A stretch of 41,818 nucleotides of DNA from Fuerstiella sp. (GCA_022447185.1 JAKVAY010000004.1:39207-81024); one strand, 5' to 3'. Counted from the first letter of the stretch, positions 8,597-17,937 are shown. A program made the numbers and translations. The notes: generated by a model not told the origin, from the sequence alone.

Positions 8597-9775
8597 TCAG
8601 GAATTCTCGCTGGATGCGGTAAGCCGGGCAGTGGCCCATGCAATCACATCGTCTCTCGTCCTGGCCGTCTCTTCCAGTAATTCAAGACGATCCTGTTCGA
8701 CACACAAAGATGTGAATGAAAACCCACCTGGATCTTCGACGTTTGCCAGCACAGATGCCGTTCGCACCATCGCTGTGTCTTCCTGACCGGTTCGCTGGCC
8801 AAGATCCAAAATCACAAAGGCGACCAGTCTTTTACCGCCATCCTCTGTTTCGTCGTCCATACGCTGGAAGAACCATTCCAGTGCGTCCTCAGGTTTACGT
8901 CCCGTCAACGCATTCAGAAAATGCAGATGCGCTTCGTAATAGCGGTCAAATGGCGGATTGCCAGGGTATTGAAGAGACTCCGACAACTGGTTCCCGTACT
9001 CGCACAGTTCGATCGCCAGTTCGAGTTCCGGGTCTCCCTCGGTGAGTGATCTCGCAAAACCGACAATTGAATGCAGATGGGAAACATCAATGTGATAGTT
9101 TCCCTCTGCCAACAACACATCCGGACCGCTCATCAATTCCCGGATCGAGGCAGATCCGTCAACGGTCGAATTGCGTGATTCCAGATCGGACTTCAGCGAG
9201 TGCTGCAAATCTGAGTAGATCTGCCGAACCAGCAGTGCTGCCGACTGACGTCGTTCTTCAAACGTCATTTGCTGCTGCAGCTGGCTGAGCGTCGTAACCG
9301 AATTGCAGGTACCGTGCGTCTTGAGCAGAAACTCCAGTCCTTTCACCATGTGGGCTCCTTCATATAGCGCCACATTCATCACCTCGTCAAACGACTCGTC
9401 CGGATCCTGCGGAACGCTGACCTTGTCGATCACTTCACGAATCAGATCCGGTTCCCCGATCGTACGAAAATAGGCCCAGGCATCAGTGAGCTGATCATTT
9501 TCGAGTAACAACAGTCCCACGGTGCGTGCCGCTTCCACATAAGCCTCTCGAAATCGCGATTGATGTTCCGATGGAATGTTGTCGAGCGATGTGGGCTCCG
9601 AAAGGGGCAGACCGAGCTGATGACGTGTCCGAATCAACTTTGCATCAAACAATCGATGAAAATCCTTCTCATGCAGCAAGACGTCCTCAATTGCGTCGAA
9701 CACCTGTTCTGTGTCGGCTGAATTGTCGAGGCGTTCCGTGATCGAGTCGATTTTTGTTGTCGAGGCGATGGTCAT
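8597..9775 (-). CDS. Conserved-looking hypothetical protein, mostly helical (392 aa)
   Basis: I do not recognise this family. The product is acidic, with no signal peptide and no membrane segment, so it is probably cytosolic. The whole length looks alpha-helical with short repeated helix pairs (for example EAARTVGLLLLENDQLTDAWAYFRTIGEP, residues about 80-110), reminiscent of TPR-like or superhelical scaffolds, but no strict TPR consensus is visible. Several His, Tyr and Glu clusters (LYEGAHMVKGLEFLLKTHGTC; FDRYYEAHLHFLNALTG) could be a functional centre. The ATG at 9775 has GGAT about 8 bases upstream. It lies between the PSP1-domain gene (57-base gap) and ispD (31-base gap), consistent with co-transcription with ispD and dnaE. 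Its steady codon use and tight spacing support a real gene. Confidence 0.8.
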   Translation of the reverse strand: MTIASTTKIDSITERLDNSADTEQVFDAIEDVLLHEKDFHRLFDAKLIRTRHQLGLPLSEPTSLDNIPSEHQSRFREAYVEAARTVGLLLLENDQLTDAWAYFRTIGEPDLIREVIDKVSVPQDPDESFDEVMNVALYEGAHMVKGLEFLLKTHGTCNSVTTLSQLQQQMTFEERRQSAALLVRQIYSDLQHSLKSDLESRNSTVDGSASIRELMSGPDVLLAEGNYHIDVSHLHSIVGFARSLTEGDPELELAIELCEYGNQLSESLQYPGNPPFDRYYEAHLHFLNALTGRKPEDALEWFFQRMDDETEDGGKRLVAFVILDLGQRTGQEDTAMVRTASVLANVEDPGGFSFTSLCVEQDRLELLEETARTRDDVIAWATARLTASSENS

Positions 9776-9832
9776 TTTTTATCCACGTGAAGAGCAAAAA
9801 CAAAATCGGTACCGGGATCACTGAAACGATTG

Positions 9833-10420
9833 TTATCTGCATCCACAGGCAGACCCGCATCCGCCGTCCGAACCATCAACAATCCCGTCCGCTCCGATTG
9901 GCTGAACACTCACGATACCCAACCCGGCAGCCGCCGCAAGCAGGGCCAGACGAGTCGTTTCCGCACCACGGTCGTTGAGTACGTAGAGAATTTGTTTTTC
10001 GTCGTCGAGCGTCCGCTCGATCTCCATCAATTCCAGTTCCAGATTCCAGTCCTGGATTCTCCGGTGCCAGATTTCAAACGAGACTACAGCCTGCCGCTGG
10101 CGTTTTAGATACAGGTTACGGTCGTCGGAAGTCGCTGTTCGCTCGATCGGTCCAACCGGATCGTGGCCCTCCGACAGAGCTGCCGGGATGATTTCCAGCA
10201 CCGTACCCAGTTCCAGGCCGCGATCCGTCATTATCACAACAGACGTACCTCGTTTGATGTCCTCGGTTTCGGCAGCCTCCACCGTGTAACGAGCTGCCTG
10301 AGGAATTGCTCCGTAACGCACCAGCAAGTGGCAAGTAACAGCATTTGACGGTAAATCAGCAGTCGGATAAGCCGGAGAGATCACGGTTTGGTTTGCCTTT
10401 GCCCGAATCCATCTTAACAA
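9833..10420 (-). CDS. PSP1-domain protein with C-terminal cysteine cluster
   Basis: The 195-aa product carries a PSP1 C-terminal-region fold: MTDRGLELGTVLEI (about residues 64-77) and, further on, ELMEIERTLDDEKQILYVLNDRG with a closing VSVQPIG. In Bacillus subtilis the PSP1 protein RicT (YaaT) works in the RicA-RicF-RicT complex, binds Fe-S clusters and is encoded beside holB, a DNA polymerase III gene. Here the gene heads the operon that ends in dnaE. The last residues, GGCGSACGCR, hold three closely spaced cysteines that could bind metal; this is inference. The start at 10420 is TTG with a poor ribosome binding site; a GTG twelve codons later is an alternative. Divergent from the redoxin gene. 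Confidence 0.75.
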   Translation of the reverse strand: MLRWIRAKANQTVISPAYPTADLPSNAVTCHLLVRYGAIPQAARYTVEAAETEDIKRGTSVVIMTDRGLELGTVLEIIPAALSEGHDPVGPIERTATSDDRNLYLKRQRQAVVSFEIWHRRIQDWNLELELMEIERTLDDEKQILYVLNDRGAETTRLALLAAAAGLGIVSVQPIGADGIVDGSDGGCGSACGCR

Positions 10421-10452
10421 TTAGGTCCAAAGACAAGTCTATACACTCAAAC

Positions 10453-10546
10453 GATCGGTGTCACTTGCGACGCAGCCGACTTACGCTGTTGACAGTCATT
10501 CTTCGGTTGTTCGTCGGTTATTACAACTGCGTACTGCGACACCGAT
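10453..10546 (+). other. Nested inverted repeats in the divergent PSP1/redoxin region
   Basis: ATCGGTGTC (10454-10462) pairs perfectly with GACACCGAT (10538-10546), with a further G-T wobble outside it on the plus strand. Nested within are CGCAG-CCGAC (10471-10480), which pairs with GTCGG (10513-10517) and CTGCG (10527-10531) across a 9-nt bulge. Together this could form an extended hairpin of about 19 pairs in the 5' leader of the redoxin gene. On the minus strand the outer wobble becomes a mismatch. Confidence 0.45.
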
Positions 10547-10567
10547 TAACTCAGAGCGATCCGACTT

Positions 10568-11380
10568 TTGCTGCCATCGACAGCGAAGGTATCGGAGTTG
10601 GCTCGCAAACCCAAGACGGAACCATTCAAGTCCATGTATACGCCTCAAACTGCTCAAGTCCCTTTCCGGCTGCGGTGGACTCGGTCAATCCGTAACGGAT
10701 GGGGTCTGTTCAAGGTGGTACCGGAATATTTTGGCTCCACTAATTTTGCTCGGCATCGAAGCAACGTTCTTTTGGCGGCCGAATTGACCATATTTCTGTG
10801 CTGTGTTCCCGCACTTGCTCACGCCGACGAGTTTACCATTGGGCAAAAAATGTCGGATGTATCGACGCTCACTGATATTGATGGAAAGAACTGGAACACC
10901 GCGAATCTCGCGGACGCAAAAGTGATGATCGTCGTATTTACGTGCAACGAATGTCCCTATTCCGTGGACTACGAAGACCGACTGAACACCCTGCACAGAA
11001 AATACGTCGATTCAGGTGGACAAGTCCGACTCCTGGTTGTGAACAGCAACACCGGCTCGCGTGAGTCTCTGGCCGAGATGTCAAAGCGAGCGGAACAGAA
11101 ACAGTTCAGTTTTGTCTACGTAAAAGACAGTGACCAGTCCTTCGCTCGAAGCTTAGGAGCTGTCTACACACCGGAATGTTTTGTGTTTGATCAGGACCGA
11201 CGTCTGGTCTACAAGGGTGCACTGGATGATTCGACGACAGAAACCAATGTGAAAGTGCATTATGTTAATGACGCCGTCACTGCGGTCCTGGCCGGTGCCC
11301 CTGTCAAGACGCCCGAAGCCGGCGCACGGGGCTGTGCGATTCGATTCAAACGACGCCGTCCAGGTCGTCGCCGACCCTGA
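10568..11380 (+). CDS. Exported thioredoxin-like redoxin (AhpC/TSA-type thiol-disulfide protein)
   Basis: A thioredoxin-fold protein whose active site is FTCNECPYSVDYEDR, the planctomycete/Bacteroidetes variant of CNHCPYVKAYEDR with a CxxC pair. The cis-Pro region AVYTPECFVFDQD, the YKGALDD segment and a C-terminal GCAIRFK (canonical GCxIKW) also fit. A hydrophobic stretch ending in VPALAHA just before DEFTIG looks like a signal peptide, so the mature protein should be in the periplasm. The start is uncertain: ATG 10568 and ATG 10634 leave a long arginine-rich n-region, while an internal GTG (KVVPEYFG) would give a more ordinary signal peptide. It likely reduces or oxidises protein thiols or peroxides; the substrate is unknown. 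It precedes rsgA by 134 bases. Confidence 0.8.
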   Translation: MLPSTAKVSELARKPKTEPFKSMYTPQTAQVPFRLRWTRSIRNGWGLFKVVPEYFGSTNFARHRSNVLLAAELTIFLCCVPALAHADEFTIGQKMSDVSTLTDIDGKNWNTANLADAKVMIVVFTCNECPYSVDYEDRLNTLHRKYVDSGGQVRLLVVNSNTGSRESLAEMSKRAEQKQFSFVYVKDSDQSFARSLGAVYTPECFVFDQDRRLVYKGALDDSTTETNVKVHYVNDAVTAVLAGAPVKTPEAGARGCAIRFKRRRPGRRRP

Positions 11381-11514
11381 TTCAGAGCGTGGCGCGCCCG
11401 CTGTCCCCCGGAGATGACAAGAACAATGCGAAATCCGTCTTTGGCAAAGACAATGTGCGGCATGGACCCCGACCAGGTCTTGCACTATTCCGCCAGCATC
11501 TCGGTAATTCTGTA

Positions 11515-12705
11515 ATGGCAAAGAAGCGGTCCCGAGGTGCCAAACGGAAAATATCCGACCGACGGAAGGTCCGCGTGGATATCAAGCGTAACAAACAAAC
11601 GCGCACCCGGCGGCAGAATCTTACTCAGGACATGCTCACTGATACGGACTCAGCCGCCGACGCGGAGTGCACGGAACGCCTCAGTGGCAAGGGCAGTTTG
11701 TCCCGTCGCCGGACAATTACCACTGATGGTGACAGAGACGCGTCCAGACATGACACGGACGTCAACGACTGCCTCAGTGGCCGCGTACTGAGCTTCACTG
11801 GACTCAACTGCATCGTTCAGTCTGACAGCGATGGTCGAACGTTTGAGTGCACGCTGCGCGGAATCCTGCGGACGATGGCCCGAGACAGCCGAAATGCGGT
11901 TGTCACCGGTGATCGCGTGATGTTTCGACCGGAAGGGGACGTACACCAGGGCGTGATAGAACGCGTCGAACCGCGGCACGGGACATTGGCAAGAAACAGC
12001 CAGGGAAAGGAGCACGTGCTGGTCGCTAACATCGACCAGATTCTGATCGTCGCGTCAGTTGCAAGTCCGGAACTCAAAACGAATCTCATCGACCGGTATC
12101 TTGTCAACGCAGAAGTGAATGAAATCCCGGCGGTCATCTGCATCAACAAAGTCGATCTTGCGGAAATTGATGCATTACAGTCTGTGGTAGCACTTTACAG
12201 CCGATTGGGGTATCGCATCGTCCTGACGAGTGTCGTTAACGGTCACGGCATCTCGCAATTGAGAACGCTTCTGTCCGGTCGTGAAACCGCAGTGAGTGGA
12301 CAAAGTGGGGTCGGTAAATCGTCACTCCTGAATGCCGTCGACCAGAGCCTGAATCTGGATACCTCAGACGTCAGTGACTGGAGCCACAAAGGACGACACA
12401 CAACCCGTCGGGCTTACCTGCTGCCACTGGAGTCAGGCGGCTGGGTCGCGGATACGCCTGGGATCCGGCAATTTACTCATTGGGACCTGGGCCTTGAAGA
12501 AATTGACGGCTTCTTTACGGAGTTCCGCTCTTTTATTCCCTACTGCCGATTTCCCGACTGCAGTCATATCCATGAACAGCAGTGTGGGGTCAAGGACGCC
12601 GTATCAGGCGGACTGATCACTCAAATGCGATATAACAGCTATGTACGCATGCGCGAGGAAGATGCTGTGCACCGGAAAGCTCCGCCGTCGGATCCCCTGA
12701 AATGA
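11515..12705 (+). CDS. rsgA: Small-subunit ribosome biogenesis GTPase RsgA
   Basis: RsgA is a circularly permuted GTPase that tests the decoding centre of the maturing 30S subunit and releases assembly factors. ATG 11515 (397 aa) was chosen over the frame opening at 11389 because the resulting N-terminus, MAKKRSRGAKRKISDRRK, is the basic rRNA-binding start typical of the family. An OB fold (about residues 85-155) precedes the G domain. G motifs appear in permuted order: NKVD (about 211), then GQSGVGKSS (about 261), then DTPG (about 312). The zinc-binding tail has the CRFPDCSHIHEQQC pattern (about 344-357). Residues 40-80 form a Ser/Thr/Asp-rich insert not usual for the family. Its TGA overlaps the rtcB ATG by four bases. 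Confidence 0.93.
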   Translation: MAKKRSRGAKRKISDRRKVRVDIKRNKQTRTRRQNLTQDMLTDTDSAADAECTERLSGKGSLSRRRTITTDGDRDASRHDTDVNDCLSGRVLSFTGLNCIVQSDSDGRTFECTLRGILRTMARDSRNAVVTGDRVMFRPEGDVHQGVIERVEPRHGTLARNSQGKEHVLVANIDQILIVASVASPELKTNLIDRYLVNAEVNEIPAVICINKVDLAEIDALQSVVALYSRLGYRIVLTSVVNGHGISQLRTLLSGRETAVSGQSGVGKSSLLNAVDQSLNLDTSDVSDWSHKGRHTTRRAYLLPLESGGWVADTPGIRQFTHWDLGLEEIDGFFTEFRSFIPYCRFPDCSHIHEQQCGVKDAVSGGLITQMRYNSYVRMREEDAVHRKAPPSDPLK

Positions 12706-14087
12706 ACACCCGACAGCTGCAAAAACTGGGGATCCCGCGATGCTGCGTCCGGATCGCTGTCAGCGCCATTCAGCAACTCGTTTCACAAAAGATGTCACGT
12801 TCTGAAATCAAGGCCCGGTTGTCCCGAATTTCACAGAGTCCGTCATTGTTTGTTGGCGATCCGATTCTGGATACTCTCGCACGATCCCTCCAGGACAATC
12901 AGCTCACTGCCACACACGAGCCGGTCTCCTATAAACGCTGGGGAAACATGATTGACGACGCCACACTTCAGCAGATGGAAGACGCCTGCAGGCTTCCATC
13001 TGCTGTGGGCGCTGCCGTGATGCCCGATGCTCACGTCGGCTACGGCCTGCCGATCGGTGGAGTTTTGGCTCTGGACAACGTAGTCGTGCCTTATGCCGTC
13101 GGTGTTGATATTGCGTGTCGAATGAAGCTGTCTGTTCTTGACATGCCATCAGACAGCATTGACCGCAGGCTTGAGCTGTATCGAAGTGCGTTGGAACGGG
13201 GAACCGTCTTTGGCATTGGAAGCGAACATGAACAACCACAGGATCACCCCGTTTTAGACGCAAACTGGAACGTCAGTCGTATCACGCGCCGGAACCGGGA
13301 TAAAGCGAGACGCCAGTTGGGAACCTCGGGATCCGGCAATCATTTCGTGGAGTTCGGTATTGTTACAGTAACAGAGCAATCGAAAGAAATGGATCTGGAA
13401 CCGGGACAATACGTGGGATTACTCAGTCACAGTGGAAGCCGAGGTCCAGGAGCCTCAGTTTGCACGACCTATTCAGCCATAGCTCGTCGTCAGATGCCCG
13501 ATCAGTGGAAAAATTTGGGACAACTGGCATGGCTGGACATGGACAGCCATGAAGGTCTGGAATACTGGTCGGCCATGAATCTGATGGGCGACTATGCGTC
13601 TGCCAACCACGATGTGATTCATCGTCTTGTCGTCAAATTGCTCGGTGCCCGTGTCATTATGGCTGTGGAAAACCACCACAACTTTGCGTGGAAAGAGACT
13701 CACCAGGGCAGGGAAACCATCGTCCATCGAAAGGGGGCGACACCTGCGGGACAGGGTGTACTGGGAGTAATTCCCGGATCGATGGCCGATCCGGCTTTCG
13801 TTGTGCGCGGCCTCGGAAATGCTTCCAGTTTGAATTCAGCAGCCCATGGAGCCGGTCGACTCATGTCGCGCCGGGTCGCCCGATCCAGATTTTCGTTTCC
13901 GTCAGTACGCAGTATTCTCAGGAAACGCGGAGTTCACGTTCTTTCCGCAGGATCCGACGAGGTACCTGAAGTCTACAAGAATATCGAGCAGGTGATGGCC
14001 GAACAGGCGGATCTTGTAGAGCCGGTCGCCCGATTTGATCCGAAGATCGTCAAAATGTGCGGTGACGCGGGCCGCCCTGAGGACTAA
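12702..14087 (+). CDS. rtcB: RNA-splicing ligase RtcB family protein
   Basis: RtcB joins RNA 2',3'-cyclic phosphate or 3'-phosphate ends to 5'-OH ends using GTP and Mn2+. All metal and catalytic positions expected for the family are visible in the 461-aa product: Asp136 and Cys139 (GVDIACRM, usually GVDIGCGM), His214 (SGNHFVEF), His243 (LSHSGSRG), His325/326 (ENHHNFAW) and the guanylylated His382 (AAHGAGR). MPDAHVGYGLPIGG and HRKGATPAGQGVLGVIPGSM are hallmark segments. The two Gly changes in the Cys motif suggest a divergent subfamily. The ATG overlaps the rsgA stop (ATGA), implying translational coupling. No archease, rtcA or rtcR is nearby. Coupling to a 30S assembly factor hints at rRNA repair. 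Confidence 0.93.
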   Translation: MNTRQLQKLGIPRCCVRIAVSAIQQLVSQKMSRSEIKARLSRISQSPSLFVGDPILDTLARSLQDNQLTATHEPVSYKRWGNMIDDATLQQMEDACRLPSAVGAAVMPDAHVGYGLPIGGVLALDNVVVPYAVGVDIACRMKLSVLDMPSDSIDRRLELYRSALERGTVFGIGSEHEQPQDHPVLDANWNVSRITRRNRDKARRQLGTSGSGNHFVEFGIVTVTEQSKEMDLEPGQYVGLLSHSGSRGPGASVCTTYSAIARRQMPDQWKNLGQLAWLDMDSHEGLEYWSAMNLMGDYASANHDVIHRLVVKLLGARVIMAVENHHNFAWKETHQGRETIVHRKGATPAGQGVLGVIPGSMADPAFVVRGLGNASSLNSAAHGAGRLMSRRVARSRFSFPSVRSILRKRGVHVLSAGSDEVPEVYKNIEQVMAEQADLVEPVARFDPKIVKMCGDAGRPED

Positions 14088-14222
14088 TGTGATCTGAAAT
14101 TTGACATAAGAGATCTGAAATCTGAGATCTCGACAAGGTCACCACGACCGTATACCGCAACTCGTGTATCCTGATCGGTTTCTCCATAAGCTGGTCACTG
14201 CCTCGTCTTAAAGGCGACATTC

Positions 14223-15854
14223 GTGAAATCTGTACTGATCACCGACGGTCTCCATGAGACCGGAATGAATATCCTCAACAGGTCCGACGGTATAGAAACG
14301 GTCGTTAAGCCGGATTTGACGCCGGATCAACTCAAACAGGCATTGCAGAATGTCGACGGAATCATTGTCCGCAGCAAGTCAAGACTGGGCGGAGAAATCC
14401 TCGATGGCCAGCAGCGTCTCAAAGTGATCGTTCGGGCCGGCGTGGGAGTCGACAACATTGACCTGGAGGCTGCTACGAGGGTCGGAATCCTGGTGATGAA
14501 TACACCCACCGGCAACACAACGAGCACTGCAGAACATACGATTGCGATGATGCTGGCGTTATCACGCAACATTGGACCTGCAGCGGCCAGCATGCGAGCC
14601 GGCAAATGGGACCGTCGAGTATTTCAGGGAACCCAGGTGTCCGGTAAGACACTTGCAGTCATTGGCCTTGGCCGAATCGGAATATGTGTCGCACAGCGTG
14701 CGAGCGCCCTTGAAATGGAAGTTCTGGGATACGATCCGTTTATGTCAGAAGAACGTGCGCGTGAATACGGCATCAAGCTGCATCGCAATGTTGACGAAAT
14801 CGTGCGACGAGCCGACTACCTGACAGTTCACACGCCACTCACCGATGAAACTCACGGAATCATTAACGCGGAACGCCTGGCTGCCATGCCGAAAGGAGCC
14901 CGAATTATTAACTGCGCCCGCGGAGGAATCATTGATGAGGCAGATCTCGCCGATGCCATTGAATCCGGCCACATCGCAGGAGCAGCCATCGATGTCTTCA
15001 CAAAAGAGCCTCCCCTGGACCGACGCCTGGTCGAACTCCCCCAGGTACTGTCGACGCCTCACCTGGGAGCATCCACGGATGAAGCTCAGGAAATGGTGGC
15101 CGTTGAGGCAGCGGAAATCATGGCTGGATTTCTGCTTGAGAATGAAATCCGATATGCCATCAACATGGCTCCTGTTTCCGGCGCTGAAATGGAGGATCTG
15201 CGTCACTACATGGGTCTGAGTTATCGGCTGGGACTATTGTCGTCGCAAATGATTCGCGGGCAGGCGCTTCAGTCGGCCGATATTGATTTCCGAGGAGAAG
15301 CAGCGGAAAAAAACACGCGATTGTTGAAAAGTATATTCACGACCGGATTGCTGGAAGGGGCATTGGATGCCGGTGTCAATCTCGTCAACGCATCATCGGT
15401 CGCGCAGGAACGCGGGATTAGTATCACCGAGTCAGCCAGTGGTGACTGTGAAAATTTTGCTTCATTGATCAGTGTGCAACTGAAAACCGATCAAAAGGAA
15501 TTCTCAGCATCCGGTACAATCTTCGGCAACCAGTTTCAGCGTCTGGTCCGCCTGGGACGCTATCCACTCGAAGCTTTCCTGGATGGGATCCTGCTGATTT
15601 ATCGACATCACGACATGCCCGGACTGATCGGTTTCATCGGCACAACTCTGGGTCAGCACAATGTCAATATTGCCAATATGACGCTGGGTCGTCAGAACAA
15701 TGACGCAGGAGGAGACTCTGTGGCCGTCCTGAATCTGGACAGCGAACCGTCTCAGGAAGCCCTTGATGAAATCCTGCAACATGCTGAAGTAACTGGAGTC
15801 GAGATCGTACGACTGCCGGCTGCGGATGCCTTTCCGGCATGGCTCGGCGGATGA
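14223..15854 (+). CDS. serA: D-3-phosphoglycerate dehydrogenase
   Basis: SerA oxidises 3-phosphoglycerate to 3-phosphohydroxypyruvate with NAD+, the first step of serine synthesis. At 543 aa it is the long type with catalytic domain, intervening (ASB) domain and ACT domain. The Rossmann motif is VIGLGRIG (residues 146-153). The catalytic triad is Arg233 (NCARGGIID), Glu262 (TKEPP) and His280 (STPHLGAST). The ACT domain at about 463-534 starts DMPGLIGFIGTTLGQHNVNIANM and probably senses serine, as in homologues. GTG start at 14223 with AAAGG about 12 bases upstream. The 135-base upstream gap carries a TTGACA and a repeated GATCTGAAAT element (14091-14100 and 14112-14121). Confidence 0.96.
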   Translation: MKSVLITDGLHETGMNILNRSDGIETVVKPDLTPDQLKQALQNVDGIIVRSKSRLGGEILDGQQRLKVIVRAGVGVDNIDLEAATRVGILVMNTPTGNTTSTAEHTIAMMLALSRNIGPAAASMRAGKWDRRVFQGTQVSGKTLAVIGLGRIGICVAQRASALEMEVLGYDPFMSEERAREYGIKLHRNVDEIVRRADYLTVHTPLTDETHGIINAERLAAMPKGARIINCARGGIIDEADLADAIESGHIAGAAIDVFTKEPPLDRRLVELPQVLSTPHLGASTDEAQEMVAVEAAEIMAGFLLENEIRYAINMAPVSGAEMEDLRHYMGLSYRLGLLSSQMIRGQALQSADIDFRGEAAEKNTRLLKSIFTTGLLEGALDAGVNLVNASSVAQERGISITESASGDCENFASLISVQLKTDQKEFSASGTIFGNQFQRLVRLGRYPLEAFLDGILLIYRHHDMPGLIGFIGTTLGQHNVNIANMTLGRQNNDAGGDSVAVLNLDSEPSQEALDEILQHAEVTGVEIVRLPAADAFPAWLGG

Positions 15855-16028
15855 GAAACCTGCAGAACAGCAGTTCGCGGGGAGGGACAGCAATCCTGTC
15901 CGTCATATCCGGCAGAAGAATTGCTGTGTGTCAGGAATCCGGACGAATCCGGGGTCGAACCGACCGACTTAGCGTCGTAGAATCGAAAATGATCGGAATC
16001 AGTCCTGTAGCTCAGACTGGTTCACTAT

Positions 16029-16064
16029 TACCAGCCAAGCTACCAGCCAAGCTACCAGCCACCA
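16029..16064 (+). repeat. 12-bp tandem repeat upstream of ilvB
   Basis: TACCAGCCAAGC occurs twice perfectly (16029-16040, 16041-16052), and a third copy (16053-16064) matches only in its first nine bases. It lies in the untranslated leader about 37 bases before the chosen ilvB start. Copy number could vary by slippage. No leader peptide rich in branched-chain codons was found around it. Confidence 0.7.
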
Positions 16065-16100
16065 GAATCTGCAAACAACGTCATCGTGAAGGATACTCCT

Positions 16101-17876
16101 GTGTCAACGGTTCAGAAGTCCACTGAAATGATCTCCGGCGCCGAGATTATGATCGAAATGCTGATCCGACAGAACGCAGAGTTTTGCTTTGCGTATCCAG
16201 GCGGCGCCAGTATGCCGCTGCATCAGGCCTTGAGAAAATACCGCGATCAAATTCGCACCATCCTTCCTCGTCATGAGCAGGGTGGCAGTTTTGCGGCACA
16301 GGGTGTCGCTCGATCAACAGGGCGTGCGGGCGTCTGCATGGCAACCAGTGGTCCAGGCGCCACGAATCTGGTCACTGGCATCGCCGACGCGAAACTGGAC
16401 AGCGTGCCTCTGATTGCAATCACCGGCCAGGTTCCCCAGAAATTCATCGGAAAGGACGCCTTCCAGGAAACGCCAATGGTCGAAGTCTGCCGTGGCATTA
16501 CAAAGCATTCGTACATGATTACTGATATTCATGATGTCGCACGAATCGGCAAGGAAGCTTTCTATATCGCTACAACTGGTCGTCCGGGACCGGTCCTCAT
16601 CGACTTCCCCAAAGACATTCAGCAGGCCGAACTTGCGAAAGAAGATGTGGATTTCGATCCGCCGTTCAAGCTTCCCGGGTACCGACCGGAAGTTCGCAAA
16701 GCGCTGCCGGAACAGGTGGCTCAGGTCATTGCTGCGATCCGCCGTTCGAAGAAACCGGTCTTCTATGTCGGTGGTGGCTGCATTCTCAGCGATGCCACCG
16801 ATGAATTTCGCGAGTTCGCGTTGCGGACGGGAATCCCGGTGGCGATGACTGTAATGGGCCTCGGTGCTTTTCCCGGAGATCACGAGCAATCTCTGCACAT
16901 GCTGGGCATGCACGGAACGGTTTACTCCAACTTCGCCGTTGAAGAATCCGATCTGCTTCTGGCTTTAGGAGTTCGATTTGACGATCGTGTCACCGGAAAA
17001 TTCGAAGAATTCGCCAAGCATGGCAAGATCGTCCACATCGACATTGATCCATCAGAGCTCCAGAAAAACAAGGAGGCTCATATTCCGATTGTAGCAGACC
17101 TTAAGGAGGCTCTGGTGGCCCTGAATCAGGTTCTGACCGATGACGACATCCCGGAACTCAGCGATTGGCACGCGAAAATCTCAGGCTGGAAGAAAAAATA
17201 TCCACTGAACTATGGTGATTCAGGGAACGAGATTCAGCAGCAGTACGCCATTGAAGAATTGTACAATCAGACCAGAGACAAGGATCCTTACATCGCGGTC
17301 GGCGTGGGTCAGCACCAGATGTGGACCGCGCAGTACTATAAATTTAACAAACCAAGACGATTCCTGAGCAGTTCCGGACTTGGCACAATGGGCTTCGGCC
17401 TCCCTGCGGCCATGGGAGTCCAGGCCGCTCTTCCCGATTCACTTGTGATCGACATCGACGGTGACGGTTCGTTTCAAATGAACATACAGGAACTGGCGAC
17501 CCTGCACTGTGAAAATCTTCCGGTGAAGATCCTGCTGCTCAATAACCAGCACCTTGGGATGGTAACCCAGTGGGAAGACCGCTTTATGGAGGGTCGCCGT
17601 GCTCATACGTATCTGGGTCCGGTCGATCATCCTGAGGCCTTGGGGGATGGAGACGGCAGCATGCCGACGCACACGTATCCGGATTTTGTACAGATCGCCG
17701 AAGGGTACGGAATTAAATCCCGACGGGTTCGCAGCAAACTGGAATATCCTGAAGCAGTGGCAGAAATGCTCAGTCACGACGGTCCCTATTTGCTGGACGT
17801 GATCTGCACTTATCAGGAACATGTGCTGCCGATGATTCCAACCGGTGGAACGGTGAGCCAGATCATCATTAAATAG
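16101..17876 (+). CDS. ilvB: Acetolactate synthase large subunit
   Basis: This ThDP-dependent enzyme condenses two pyruvates to acetolactate, or pyruvate plus 2-oxobutyrate, opening valine, leucine and isoleucine synthesis. Domain order is normal: N-terminal PYR domain with the catalytic Glu in RHEQGG and the SGPGATN signature, a central FAD/TH3 domain ([11 protein letters not shown]), and a C-terminal PP domain with the ThDP motif [15 protein letters not shown]...LLLNN. GTG 16101 (591 aa) is preferred to GTG 16086 because AAGGA (16089-16093) lies seven bases ahead of it. No ilvN (regulatory subunit) or ilvC follows; the next gene encodes an unrelated HEAT protein. The small subunit must be elsewhere. 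Confidence 0.95.
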   Translation: MSTVQKSTEMISGAEIMIEMLIRQNAEFCFAYPGGASMPLHQALRKYRDQIRTILPRHEQGGSFAAQGVARSTGRAGVCMATSGPGATNLVTGIADAKLDSVPLIAITGQVPQKFIGKDAFQETPMVEVCRGITKHSYMITDIHDVARIGKEAFYIATTGRPGPVLIDFPKDIQQAELAKEDVDFDPPFKLPGYRPEVRKALPEQVAQVIAAIRRSKKPVFYVGGGCILSDATDEFREFALRTGIPVAMTVMGLGAFPGDHEQSLHMLGMHGTVYSNFAVEESDLLLALGVRFDDRVTGKFEEFAKHGKIVHIDIDPSELQKNKEAHIPIVADLKEALVALNQVLTDDDIPELSDWHAKISGWKKKYPLNYGDSGNEIQQQYAIEELYNQTRDKDPYIAVGVGQHQMWTAQYYKFNKPRRFLSSSGLGTMGFGLPAAMGVQAALPDSLVIDIDGDGSFQMNIQELATLHCENLPVKILLLNNQHLGMVTQWEDRFMEGRRAHTYLGPVDHPEALGDGDGSMPTHTYPDFVQIAEGYGIKSRRVRSKLEYPEAVAEMLSHDGPYLLDVICTYQEHVLPMIPTGGTVSQIIIK

Positions 17877-17937
17877 TTGCAGAGCGACTTCACGGGTTGT
17901 TCTTTTATCGATGCCTCCATTTTGAGCGTCATGGCCC

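Noticed and set aside
10489..10494. TTGACA as a -35 promoter box for the redoxin gene
   Set aside because: No acceptable -10 hexamer lies 16-18 bases downstream, and the hexamer is in the loop of the nested hairpin.
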